Positions 56,041-63,974 of a stretch of DNA of 64,000 nt are shown here, one piece after another. How positions within the stretch are numbered: the stretch's first letter is position 1; each line of letters opens with the position of its first letter. Under the pieces are notes generated by a model. That model did no database searches, was not told the DNA's origin, and saw nothing but the letters and a program-made list of their open reading frames with translations. The translations under genes were made by a program, and so were the position numbers. Where the stretch lies: NCBI RefSeq assembly GCF_002252705.1, contig NZ_NQLA01000007.1, positions 29,643 through 93,642 of the forward strand. The letters run 5' to 3'. Origin of the DNA: Vulcanococcus limneticus LL (lineage in GTDB: Bacteria > Cyanobacteriota > Cyanobacteriia > PCC-6307 > Cyanobiaceae).

Positions 56041-56844
56041 TCAGCTCAGCTGGGGCACCGCCGTGGCGGAGAAGCTGAAGCGCCGCAGCAGGGCATCGAG
56101 GGCCCAGCCGATCAGGCCGATCACCAGCAGGGCGGCCGTGAGTTCGCCGTAGGCCAGCCGGTCGCGGCAATCGAGGATCAGATAGCCCAGGCCAGAGCTC
56201 ACCCCCAGCATCTCGGCCGGCACCAGCACCAGCCAGATCAGCCCCACCGCCACCCGCAGGCTGGCCAGCAAGCTGGGGCGGATCGCCGGCAGCACGATGC
56301 GAGTCACGATCTCAAGGGGCTCGGCGGCAAAGCTGCGGGCCACCTGGATGTAGAGGGGATCCACCGTGCGCACGGCGGTGGTGATGCTGAGCAGGATCGG
56401 CCAGATGGCGGCGATCGCCAGCAGGAAGAACACCGGCAGATCCCCCACGCCGAACACCATCACGGCGATCGGCATCCAGGAGAGGGGCGAGATCATGCGG
56501 ATGAACTGGAACACCGCCGAGGTGGTGAGCTCCAGCCGGCGCTTGAGGCCCAGAAGCAGACCGAGGGGCACCGCCACCAGCACCGCCAGCACCAACCCCA
56601 CGCCCACCCGCAGCAGGCTGGCGCCGGCATGGCGCACCAGTACGCCCGAGGCCAGGCCGCTGGCCAGGTTGGCAAAGCCCGCCTGGGGCGAGAACTCCAG
56701 CAGGATCGGCACGCTGCGACCCAGCACCGCCACGGCCAGTCCCCAGATCCCCAGGCCGATCAGCAGCCCCAGGGCCGGCAGGGCACTGGCCTGGAGCAGG
56801 GCCGGCACGGGCCGGCGCAGACGCAAACCCAGCACGGTCGTCAT
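56041..56844 (-). CDS. NitT/TauT-type ABC transporter permease
   Basis: Membrane component for nitrate/sulfonate/taurine-type import (SsuC/TauC/NrtB family). ATG 56844 gives 267 residues with six helices. The EAA-like loop is around VARSFAAEPLEIVTRIVLPAIRPSLLASLRVAVG. Its start overlaps the binding-protein stop by 4 bases. The longer open frame upstream is a shadow of the binding protein gene. Confidence 0.88.
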   Translation of the reverse strand: MTTVLGLRLRRPVPALLQASALPALGLLIGLGIWGLAVAVLGRSVPILLEFSPQAGFANLASGLASGVLVRHAGASLLRVGVGLVLAVLVAVPLGLLLGLKRRLELTTSAVFQFIRMISPLSWMPIAVMVFGVGDLPVFFLLAIAAIWPILLSITTAVRTVDPLYIQVARSFAAEPLEIVTRIVLPAIRPSLLASLRVAVGLIWLVLVPAEMLGVSSGLGYLILDCRDRLAYGELTAALLVIGLIGWALDALLRRFSFSATAVPQLS

Positions 56845-58064
56845 GCGAAGGCGATCTGCTCGCGGCGGCTGAAGCTGGCGGGGAGGTTGAAGGCCCTGGC
56901 ACCGCCGTTGGCCTCGATGGCCCGACGCACGAAGCGATCGGTCACCAGATCCCGCGCCACCCGGTTGGGATCGAGATTGCGGAGGAAGGCATTGTCGCCC
57001 TCCACCTGGGTCACCTTGAGCAGGCGCACCAGTTCGCGGGTGTAGGAGGCAAAGGGATAGGGCTGGAAATCGATCCGCTGGTTTCGCCACTCCGGATGCT
57101 GAATCGCGCCGTCCTGGCGATACTCGGCGCCGCCGTAGAAGGAGAGGGCGCGGTTGAGCACGGCCCGGCTGTGGGGGGTGTAGTCGCGACCGCCCTCCTG
57201 GGAGAGGATGTCGGCCACCTCGGGCCGGTTGCCCTGCATCCAGCGCTGGGACTTGACGATCGCGTTCACCACGCGCTGGGTCCATTCGGGCCGGTTCTTG
57301 ACATCATCCTCGTGGACGAGCACGACGCAGCAGGCGTGGTCATTCCAGATGTCGCCGGTGAAGCGCAGCACCTTGCCGATCTTGCGGGTCTCGGCGGCGG
57401 CATTAAACGGCTCAGCCACGATGTAGCCGGCGATCTTCTTGCTGGCCAGGGCCGGCACCATCTCGGCCGGCGGCAGCACCACCAGATTCACCTCATCGGC
57501 GGCCAGCTTGGCCTCGATCGGCCGCCGCACCACCTTCAGGCCATTCTTCTGCAGCAGCTGCTGCAGAACGATGTTGTGGATCGAATACCAGAAGGGAATC
57601 GCCACCACCTGGCCGCCCAGATCCCGGGGCTTGTCGATCGAGGGCAGAACGGTGAGCGCCGAGCCATTGGTGTGGTTCCAGGCCACCACCTTGGCCGGCA
57701 CGGACTTGCCGTAGCGCATCCAGATCGTGGTGGGGAAGAGCATGTGCACCACGTTCACCTGCCGCGAGAGGAAGGCCTCCGACAGCTGGGCCCAGGAGCG
57801 GAAACGGGTGGGATCGGGCGCTGTCAGGCCCTCGTTCTTGAAGGCGCCGCGGGCATGGGCGATCAGCAACGGCGAGGCATCCAGGATCGGCAGGTAGCCG
57901 ATCTTCACGGGCTGGTCCTGCCCCTTGGCCAGCGAGGCCGCCTGCAGCGGCGACTGGCCGCCCAGCAGGCTGAGGCCGGCGGAGGCGGCCAGCAGGCCAC
58001 CGAATTGCAGGAACTGGCGGCGGCTCATGCCGCAGCAGTCGCAGGTGAGGGGGTGGTGGGTCAT
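56841..58064 (-). CDS. NitT/TauT-type ABC substrate-binding protein, Tat-exported
   Basis: 407 residues. The N-terminus carries a Cys cluster (CDCCG) then the twin-arginine motif SRRQFLQF at 14-21 and a hydrophobic segment, so a Tat signal is likely. The binding domain (VKIGYLPILDASPLLIAHARGAFKNEGL) fits the NMT1/SsuA/NrtA fold, and Tat export recalls NrtA. The ligand is undetermined: sulfonates, nitrate/cyanate and bicarbonate are all handled by this family. It is 86 bases downstream of its ATPase. Confidence 0.85.
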   Translation of the reverse strand: MTHHPLTCDCCGMSRRQFLQFGGLLAASAGLSLLGGQSPLQAASLAKGQDQPVKIGYLPILDASPLLIAHARGAFKNEGLTAPDPTRFRSWAQLSEAFLSRQVNVVHMLFPTTIWMRYGKSVPAKVVAWNHTNGSALTVLPSIDKPRDLGGQVVAIPFWYSIHNIVLQQLLQKNGLKVVRRPIEAKLAADEVNLVVLPPAEMVPALASKKIAGYIVAEPFNAAAETRKIGKVLRFTGDIWNDHACCVVLVHEDDVKNRPEWTQRVVNAIVKSQRWMQGNRPEVADILSQEGGRDYTPHSRAVLNRALSFYGGAEYRQDGAIQHPEWRNQRIDFQPYPFASYTRELVRLLKVTQVEGDNAFLRNLDPNRVARDLVTDRFVRRAIEANGGARAFNLPASFSRREQIAFA

Positions 58065-58150
58065 CGCGGCGGAGACGGGAGGTAAGGGCGCGGTAGGGGG
58101 GGAGCAGGAGTCGGGCCAGGTGAGGCGACCTCAGGGATACCGAGGAGCAC

Positions 58151-59065
58151 TCAGCCCTCCAGAACGGCTCCGAGCTCCTGCAGGATCTGGGCCCGCAGCT
58201 CGGGGTTCGAGGCGGTGGAGTCCGCAGCAGCGGAATCCGTAGCTGTGGAATCCGCAGCCAAGGAATCCGCAGCCAAGGGTTCCGAAATGACGGGATCGCG
58301 CACGCCCCGCCACTCGCGCCGCAACCGGCCGGGGTGCCGTTCCATCAGCACGATGCGGTGGCCCAGGGCGATCGCCTCCTCCACATCGTGGGTCACGATC
58401 AGCACGCCGCAGCCGGTGCGGGCCACGATCGTCTGCAGCAGCTGCTGCATGCCGGAGCGGGTCACAGCGTCGAGGGCACTGAAGGGCTCATCCAGCAGCA
58501 GCAACCGTGGACGTCGCACCAGCACCCGGGCCAGGGCGGCCCGCTGGGCCATGCCACCCGAAAGCTGGGAGGGATGGGACGGGCCGTGGCCCTCCAGGCC
58601 CACCAGCCGCAGGGCCTCCTGGACCCGCTGGCGCCGCTCGCCCGGGCTGAGCCGCTCGGAATGGCGCAGGGTGAGGCCGAACTCCACATTGCGGTGAACC
58701 GAGAGCCAGGGCAGCAGGGCAGGCTGCTGAAACACCACCCCCACGGCGGGATGGGGGGCATCGGAGCGCTTCCCGGCCACCAGCACCCGGCCCTGCTGGC
58801 GGGGAATCAGGCCCGCGGCCAGCCCCAGCAGGGTGGACTTGCCACAGCCGCTGGGGCCCAGCAACACCGTGATTTCGTGGGCCTCCAGGGCCAGGTCGAT
58901 GCCCTGGAGCACCTTGCCCTGGGGGGCCTGGCTGGGCCGACGGGGGTAGCGGAAGTGCAGGTCCTGGAGCTCCAGCAGGGGGAGCGGAGCGGCGGAAGCG
59001 CCAGGCCCCTGCTCCCCGACAGGGCGGACCGTCAGGGGCGCCTGCGCGGCGGGGACCCCGCTCAT
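58151..59065 (-). CDS. NitT/TauT-type ABC transporter ATPase
   Basis: 304 residues from ATG 59065. Walker A GPSGCGKST, signature LSGGMAQRAALARVLV, Walker B LLLLDEPFSALDAVTR and H-loop THDVEEA are intact, in the SsuB/TauB/NrtD style. The C-terminal region has a repetitive Ala/Asp/Ser/Thr stretch (near 265-285) encoded by five 15-bp repeats, then a helical end (LRAQILQELGAVL). First gene of the importer operon, divergent from the flavoenzyme gene. Confidence 0.88.
   Translation of the reverse strand: MSGVPAAQAPLTVRPVGEQGPGASAAPLPLLELQDLHFRYPRRPSQAPQGKVLQGIDLALEAHEITVLLGPSGCGKSTLLGLAAGLIPRQQGRVLVAGKRSDAPHPAVGVVFQQPALLPWLSVHRNVEFGLTLRHSERLSPGERRQRVQEALRLVGLEGHGPSHPSQLSGGMAQRAALARVLVRRPRLLLLDEPFSALDAVTRSGMQQLLQTIVARTGCGVLIVTHDVEEAIALGHRIVLMERHPGRLRREWRGVRDPVISEPLAADSLAADSTATDSAAADSTASNPELRAQILQELGAVLEG
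58217..58291. repeat. Five tandem 15-bp units inside the ABC ATPase gene
   Basis: Units begin at 58217, 58232, 58247, 58262 and 58277. The third and fourth are identical (GGAATCCGCAGCCAA) and the others differ by a few bases. The array is in frame and gives a five-residue repeat in the ATPase tail. The unit is close to that in the U32 gene at 41501-41545. Confidence 0.88.
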
Positions 59066-59133
59066 GGACAGAGAACGGCGAGGGGCGAGGCTGCGAAGGC
59101 CGGCAAGATCAGCGCTAATCCCATCGACTTTTA

Positions 59134-59160
59134 GACCTAGGCTGGCCGCGACCCTAGGTC
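59134..59160. promoter_or_regulatory. Operator-like inverted repeat between importer and flavoenzyme genes
   Basis: GACCTAGG and CCTAGGTC form perfect 8-base arms around an 11-base spacer. Each arm contains the palindrome CCTAGG, their centres 17 bases apart. It lies 69 bases before the ATPase start and 98 before the flavoenzyme start, so a single regulator could control both directions. Confidence 0.6.
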
Positions 59161-59257
59161 GCTTGCCCCAGCGGCCCCTGTGGTCCGGGCTACACCCCAC
59201 CCAGAGCCGACGTGCTCAGAGCCACACCCCCCGCCCCGGCTCGCCGCGCACAGTGCC

Positions 59258-60568
59258 ATGACCCCCAGCATCGGCATGCCGCCCGCCCCACTCTCACCCC
59301 CTTCCGCGGCAGAGCCTCTGGCGGCAGAGCAACCGGATGGATCCGAGCCGACTCCGACTGCCCAGACCCCCGGTCCAGAGATCCTGGAGCGCACCCGCCT
59401 GATCACCCGCCGCCGCCTGGCTCCCCTGGCGGAGGCGATCGATCGCGAGGGGCTCTATCCCCGCGAGGTGCTGAGCGAGCTGGCGGCCGCCGGCGCCTTC
59501 AGCGGCCACCTGCGCAGCCACGGCCAGCCGGGCGATGTCGGCCTGGCGATCGAGACCATCGCCGCGGTGGCGGAGGTGTGCGGCTCCACGGGCTTCGTGG
59601 CCTGGTGCCACGCCGCCTGCGGGCTCTATCTGGAGGAATCCGGCAACCCAGCCCTGCAGGGCCAGCTGCTGGCCGAGCACATCGCCGGCCGGCGCCTGGG
59701 GGGCACGGGCCTCTCCAACCCGATGAAGACCTACGCCGGCATTGAGAAGCAGCTGCTGCGCGCCGTGCCCGATGGCGACGGCTACAGGCTGAGTGGTTCA
59801 CTCCCCTGGGTGAGCCATCTCAGCGCCGATGGCTACTCGGCCGTGGTGGCCGAAGTCGTGGAAGCCGATCCCGGTGGCGCGGCCCAGACGTCCAGTGCAG
59901 TCGGCCCCGCAGGTCGGCAGGTGATGGTGCTGCTGCCCGGAAGCGCCCCCGGTGTGGAGCTGGTTCCCTGCCCCACCTTCTCCGGCATGGAGGGCACCAG
60001 CACCTACGCCATCCGCCTCAAGGGCCACCACGTGGGGCCCGATCGGGTAATCGCCGATCCGGCCCTGCCCTTCATCCAGCGCATCCGCGACGCCTTCGTC
60101 CTGCTGCAGTGCGGCTTCGGCCTCGGAGTCATCCAGGGCGCCATTGCCTCGATGCGGGCCGTGCAGGGTCCCCTCGGCCACGTCAACCGCTTCCTCGACG
60201 ACGGCCCTGACCAGCTGGATCAGGAGCTGGCAGAGCTGCGCCAGGGCCTGCAGCGGCTGGCCAGGGACCTGACTCCAGGGCCCACCAACCCCTCGCCGGC
60301 CCAGGCGACAGAGCGCACGATCGCCGTGCTCGAAGCGCGGGCCGCCAGCTCCGAACTGGCGCTGCGGGCCGCCCAGTCGGCGCTGCTGCACCAGGGGGCC
60401 CGCGGCTACCTGGCCAGCTCGGAGGCCCAGCGGCGGGTGCGTGAATCCCACTTCGTGGCGATCGTGACCCCCGCCCTCAAACACCTGCGCAAGGAGATCT
60501 CCCGGCTGCGCAACCTGCCAGTGCCGGAATCCACCGGCACCCCTCTTCCCTCCCCTGCCGCCCACTAA
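59258..60568 (+). CDS. Acyl-CoA-dehydrogenase-fold flavoenzyme (SfnB/DszC-like)
   Basis: 436 residues from ATG 59258; the first about 45 are Pro/Ser-rich. The fold is that of acyl-CoA dehydrogenases and the group D flavin monooxygenases: N-terminal helices (AEVCGSTGFVAWCHAACG), a beta domain (GYRLSGSLPWVSHLSADGY), and C-terminal helices ending in the polar RESHFVAIVTPALKHLRKEI. Divergence from a NitT/TauT importer favours an SfnB/DszC-type role in organosulfur breakdown over fatty-acid oxidation, but the substrate is not provable here. Confidence 0.75.
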   Translation: MTPSIGMPPAPLSPPSAAEPLAAEQPDGSEPTPTAQTPGPEILERTRLITRRRLAPLAEAIDREGLYPREVLSELAAAGAFSGHLRSHGQPGDVGLAIETIAAVAEVCGSTGFVAWCHAACGLYLEESGNPALQGQLLAEHIAGRRLGGTGLSNPMKTYAGIEKQLLRAVPDGDGYRLSGSLPWVSHLSADGYSAVVAEVVEADPGGAAQTSSAVGPAGRQVMVLLPGSAPGVELVPCPTFSGMEGTSTYAIRLKGHHVGPDRVIADPALPFIQRIRDAFVLLQCGFGLGVIQGAIASMRAVQGPLGHVNRFLDDGPDQLDQELAELRQGLQRLARDLTPGPTNPSPAQATERTIAVLEARAASSELALRAAQSALLHQGARGYLASSEAQRRVRESHFVAIVTPALKHLRKEISRLRNLPVPESTGTPLPSPAAH

Positions 60569-60578
60569 GTAACGCCCC

Positions 60579-61142
60579 ATGAGCGACGCCCCTTCCCCCG
60601 TGCAGACCGTGACGGCCCACCTGCGGCCGATCGATCGCGACGGCCTGCTGGCCTTTGCCGCCAAGGGCCGGGCCAATCCCGGGGCCCGCGGCACCAACCG
60701 GGTCCACACGGTCACCGAGGGCCAGTACCGCACCCTCAGCTACGTGGGTGACCACGAGCCCGTGGTGGTGGATGAACCGCTGCACCTGTTCGGTCAGAAC
60801 ACCGCCCCTGCGCCGGGGGAGATCGTGCTGTCGGGTCTGGGTGGCTGCCTGGCGGTGGGCATCACCGCGGTGGCGACCTGGAAACAGGTGCGGCTCACCC
60901 GCCTGGAGCTGTTCCTGGAGGGCGACATCGGCAACCCGGCTGCCTGGGGTGCAGGCGGCGCCCTGGACACAACACCACCGGAGATGGGCTTTCAGGCCAT
61001 CCGCGTGCGGGTGCTGGTGGAGGGCGAGGCGTCCCGGGAGGAGCTGGAGGCGATCGTGGAGCAGGCGAATGCCTACTCGCCGGTGGCCAACACCCTGCGC
61101 AATCCGGTGCCCTTGGAGATCGCCCTGACCCCGGCCCCCTGA
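60579..61142 (+). CDS. OsmC-family protein lacking the second active cysteine
   Basis: 187 residues. The central OsmC helix with the first redox Cys, C90 in GLGGCLAVGITAVA, is present. The second motif, usually CPV followed by an NTL-like end, reads AYSPVANTL with Ser167 in place of Cys, and no other Cys exists. A classical thiol peroxidase cycle is therefore unlikely. It starts 10 bases after the flavoenzyme gene and is surely co-transcribed. Confidence 0.82.
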   Translation: MSDAPSPVQTVTAHLRPIDRDGLLAFAAKGRANPGARGTNRVHTVTEGQYRTLSYVGDHEPVVVDEPLHLFGQNTAPAPGEIVLSGLGGCLAVGITAVATWKQVRLTRLELFLEGDIGNPAAWGAGGALDTTPPEMGFQAIRVRVLVEGEASREELEAIVEQANAYSPVANTLRNPVPLEIALTPAP

Positions 61143-61245
61143 ACCCGTCCCCCCTGAACCCGACGATCGGATCCCTCCCGCCTGAACACGAACGGCCGGC
61201 AGGCGCCGGCACCCGGGCCATTGATCACCCCAGGCCATGGCAAAC

Positions 61246-61262
61246 GATCACTAAAAGTGATC
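61246..61262. promoter_or_regulatory. Palindromic LysR-type operator candidate upstream of cysA
   Basis: GATCACT-AAA-AGTGATC is a perfect inverted repeat containing ATC-N9-GAT, a classic LysR-family (T-N11-A) recognition pattern. It lies 136 bases before the cysA ATG. A weaker AACCG/CGGTT repeat follows at about 61263-61282. A LysR gene lies immediately beyond cysA. Confidence 0.55.
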
Positions 61263-61397
61263 AACCGCATCACCCATCGGTTTTGGGGGTGAGCGATCCC
61301 TAGCCTCAGCATCAACAGCCGATCAGCTCCGGGAACCGCCTCCGCGCCAGCCACCTCCGCTCCAGCCCGCCTCCAGAGTTTTCACCCCCTTTTCCCC

Positions 61398-62375
61398 ATG
61401 GGTATCCGCGTCTCCGGCGTCACCAAGCGCTTCGGTTCCGCCACCGCCGTCGACAACCTCAGCCTCGACGTTGAGACCAACTCGCTGGTGGCGCTGCTGG
61501 GGCCCTCCGGCTGCGGCAAGAGCACGCTGCTGCGCATGATCGCCGGCCTGGACAACCCCGATGAAGGCCGCATCTGGATCAACGGCGAGGAGGCCACCGG
61601 CCGCTCGGTGCAGGACCGCCAGGTGGGCTTCGTGTTCCAGCACTTCGCCCTGTTCAAGCACCGCACCGTGCGCGACAACATCGGCTTCGGCCTGGAGCTG
61701 CGGGGCTGGAAGAAGGACGCCATCCGCCGCCGGGTGGATGAACTGCTGAACCTGGTGCAACTGCAGGACTACGGCAGCCGTTTCCCCTCCCAGCTCTCGG
61801 GTGGCCAACGCCAACGGGTGTCACTGGCGCGGGCCCTGGCGGTGCAGCCGCGGGTGCTGCTGCTGGATGAGCCCTTCAGCGCCCTCGACGCCAAGGTGCG
61901 CAAGGAACTGCGCGGCTGGCTGCGCAACCTCCAGGAGGAGACCAAAGTCACCACCGTGATCGTGACCCACGACCAGGAGGAGGCCTTCGAGGTGGCCGAC
62001 AAGATCGCGGTGATCAACAAGGGCCGGATCGAGCAGATCGGCACCGCCTCGGAGATCTACGACCATCCCGCCACCCCCTTCGTGATGAACTTCGTGGGCG
62101 AGGTGAACGTGCTGCCCAGCGAGCTGCACAGCCACTCCGGCGCCGACCTGTTCGTGCGCCCCCACGACATCGAACTGCTGCGCGACGCCAACGGCGACAG
62201 CGTGCCGGCCGTGCTGCGCCGCGTCACCCACCTCGGCAAGGAGCTGGTAGCCGAACTGCAGCTGGAGAACGGCCAGAAGCTCAATGCGCAGCTCCCGCGT
62301 GACCGCCGGGATCTCGACGGCCTTCAGAACGGCGACCGCGTTCACATCCGCCCAAGGGCCGGCCACCAGTTCTGA
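61398..62375 (+). CDS. cysA: Sulfate/thiosulfate ABC transporter ATPase
   Basis: 325 residues. Walker A GPSGCGKST is at 35-43, then QHFALFKHRTVRDNIGFGLELRGW (a CysA-typical Q-loop region), LSGGQRQRVSLARAL, LLLDEPFSALDAKVRKEL and H-loop THDQEEAFEVAD. A C-terminal TOBE-like domain follows (DLFVRPHDIELL). It powers CysTW/SbpA sulfate uptake. Unusually, none of those partners is adjacent; it stands alone, convergent with a LysR gene. Confidence 0.9.
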   Translation: MGIRVSGVTKRFGSATAVDNLSLDVETNSLVALLGPSGCGKSTLLRMIAGLDNPDEGRIWINGEEATGRSVQDRQVGFVFQHFALFKHRTVRDNIGFGLELRGWKKDAIRRRVDELLNLVQLQDYGSRFPSQLSGGQRQRVSLARALAVQPRVLLLDEPFSALDAKVRKELRGWLRNLQEETKVTTVIVTHDQEEAFEVADKIAVINKGRIEQIGTASEIYDHPATPFVMNFVGEVNVLPSELHSHSGADLFVRPHDIELLRDANGDSVPAVLRRVTHLGKELVAELQLENGQKLNAQLPRDRRDLDGLQNGDRVHIRPRAGHQF

Positions 62376-62427
62376 GGCCCCGGGCGGGCCTCGCCAGCGG
62401 GGGGGCTCGCCAGAGCGCGCCCCAGCC

Positions 62428-63321
62428 TCAACCCCGCACCGCCTGCTCGAAGGCCTCCAGCAACCTCGATTGATGCCGTTGGGGGTGGCGGATCATCAGG
62501 ATCGGCTCCTCCATCTCCAGCTGCTCCACCCGCACGGGCCAGAGCAGCTTCAGCGCGATCTCGTGCCGCACCATCGACTCCGGCAAGGCCGCCGCCCCGG
62601 CGCCGTTCAGCACGATCGTCTTGACCATTTCGCTGCTGTTGAGCACCAGGGCCACTGGCAGGCTCTCGAGGGCCACACCGGTGCGGGCCAGGCCGGCCTC
62701 GAACATCTGGCGGGCGCCGGAGCCGCGCTCCCGCAGGATCCAGGAACTCTCCGCCAGTTCCCCTGGCAGCAGGCGTTCCCGGCCATACCAGGGGTGGCCG
62801 GGGGCCACCACCACCTGCAACCGCTCCGTGCCCACCTGCTCCCCCTCCAGGGATCCGGGCAGCCCATGCACGGCCGAGCCGCTGACGAAGCCCAGGTCGA
62901 ATTCCCCCTTGCCGGTGCCATCGAGCACCTGTTCGGCATTGCCCAGGCCACACTGCACCTCGATGGCGGGGTGGCTGTCGTGGAAGCGCTTGAGGGCCGC
63001 CGGCAGCCAGTAATTGCCCACGGTGAAGCTGGCGCCGATGGTGAGGGCACCACGTTTGAGGGCGTTGAACTCCAGCAGGCGACGCTCCAGCTGGTGCACC
63101 TGCTCACTGAGGCGCGTTCCCTCGATCACCAGGAAACGGCCGGCGTCGGTGAGCTCCACCCGCCGGCCGATGCGGTGGAACAGGCGCACGCCAAACTCGG
63201 CCTCCAGCTTGGCCACCGCCGCGCTCACCGCCGGCTGGGTGATGTACAGCTCATCGGCGGCACGGCTGAAGTGCAGGTGGCGCGACACCACCAGGAACAC
63301 GTTGAGCTGATCGAGATTCAC
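62428..63321 (-). CDS. LysR-family transcriptional regulator
   Basis: 297 residues from GTG 63321. The N-terminal winged HTH (VNLDQLNVFLVVSRHLHFSRAADELYITQPAVSAAV) occupies 1-60, and the rest is the type-2 periplasmic-binding-like effector domain (GALTIGASFTVGNYWLP). The style resembles CysL/YeiE/CbbR members. Its start overlaps the upstream gene's stop by 4 bases. Genomic position between cysA and an anion permease stub suggests a sulfur effector, by inference only. Confidence 0.9.
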   Translation of the reverse strand: MNLDQLNVFLVVSRHLHFSRAADELYITQPAVSAAVAKLEAEFGVRLFHRIGRRVELTDAGRFLVIEGTRLSEQVHQLERRLLEFNALKRGALTIGASFTVGNYWLPAALKRFHDSHPAIEVQCGLGNAEQVLDGTGKGEFDLGFVSGSAVHGLPGSLEGEQVGTERLQVVVAPGHPWYGRERLLPGELAESSWILRERGSGARQMFEAGLARTGVALESLPVALVLNSSEMVKTIVLNGAGAAALPESMVRHEIALKLLWPVRVEQLEMEEPILMIRHPQRHQSRLLEAFEQAVRG

Positions 63322-63659
63322 AGGGCAGGCAGCTCCGGCCACCCGCTCTGAAAGCCGTCGAGCTGCCAGTGGGGATCCGCATCCAGGGCGGATCGCAGGG
63401 CCCGCACCAGCTCCCGCTCGGCCTGGGAGGGCACCCCGCTGCTACTGCGGCGCAGGTGCCAGCGCACCTGGGTGGCCGCGTCAGTCAGGGGGTAGAAGTC
63501 GAGCTCCAGCAGCAGCAGCGGCGACTCGCTGGTGGCCAGCAGGTGGCTCGACTCGCCGTAGGACACCTCCAGCCCCAGATCCTCCAGCCAGGTGAGGGCC
63601 ACGGCCTCGGCGGCAGCGCGGGAAAGGGCGGCATGGGCGGTGAGCACCGCGACGGACAT
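63318..63659 (-). CDS. Conserved hypothetical protein, coupled to the LysR gene
   Basis: A 113-residue soluble alpha/beta protein (LELDFYPLTDAATQVRWHLRRS, ending in GFQSGWPELPAL). No motif recognised. Its stop overlaps the LysR start, implying coupled translation. It lies downstream of the SLC13 stub and was possibly once in the same transcript. Confidence 0.6.
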   Translation of the reverse strand: MSVAVLTAHAALSRAAAEAVALTWLEDLGLEVSYGESSHLLATSESPLLLLELDFYPLTDAATQVRWHLRRSSSGVPSQAERELVRALRSALDADPHWQLDGFQSGWPELPAL

Positions 63660-63716
63660 CGGCCAGCACAGGGACTAGCCGGAGTATGGGCTTGATCCCC
63701 GGCAGCGGGGTGTCAC

Positions 63717-63909
63717 TCAAAATGCCAGCCAGAGGGCCAGCGCCGGGGTAAGGAGCGCCAGCAGCAGCGTCAGCGGCAGGCCCATCCGGAAGAAGTCCCG
63801 GAACGAGTAGCCGCCCACCGAGTACACCATCGTGTTGGTCTGGTAGCCGATCGGGGTGAGGAAGCTGTTGGAGGCCGCGAAGGTCATCACGCCCATGGCG
63901 GCACTTGAT
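63717..63909 (-). pseudogene. 3' stub of an SLC13/DASS-family anion permease
   Basis: The last about 60 codons read [29 protein letters not shown], then [13 protein letters not shown] and a hydrophobic final helix. This is the characteristic C-terminus of SLC13-type permeases, including bacterial sulfate permeases. Upstream of SAAMGVM the frame meets an in-frame TAA (63907-63909), and homology stops just before that. The rest of the roughly 600-residue protein is absent at this place, apparently interrupted by the element that begins to the right. Confidence 0.75.
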
Positions 63910-63948
63910 TACCCAGCTCGCTCCGCAGCGCAGGACCTGAGCCCATAG

Positions 63949-63968
63949 ACTGGTACACAAATACCAGT
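63949..63968. other. Small hairpin ahead of the right-edge gene
   Basis: ACTGGTA and TACCAGT pair perfectly around a 6-base loop, ending 6 bases before the ATG at 63975. It could occlude the ribosome site and limit translation, as seen ahead of some transposase genes. Confidence 0.45.
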
Positions 63969-63974
63969 CCGGCC

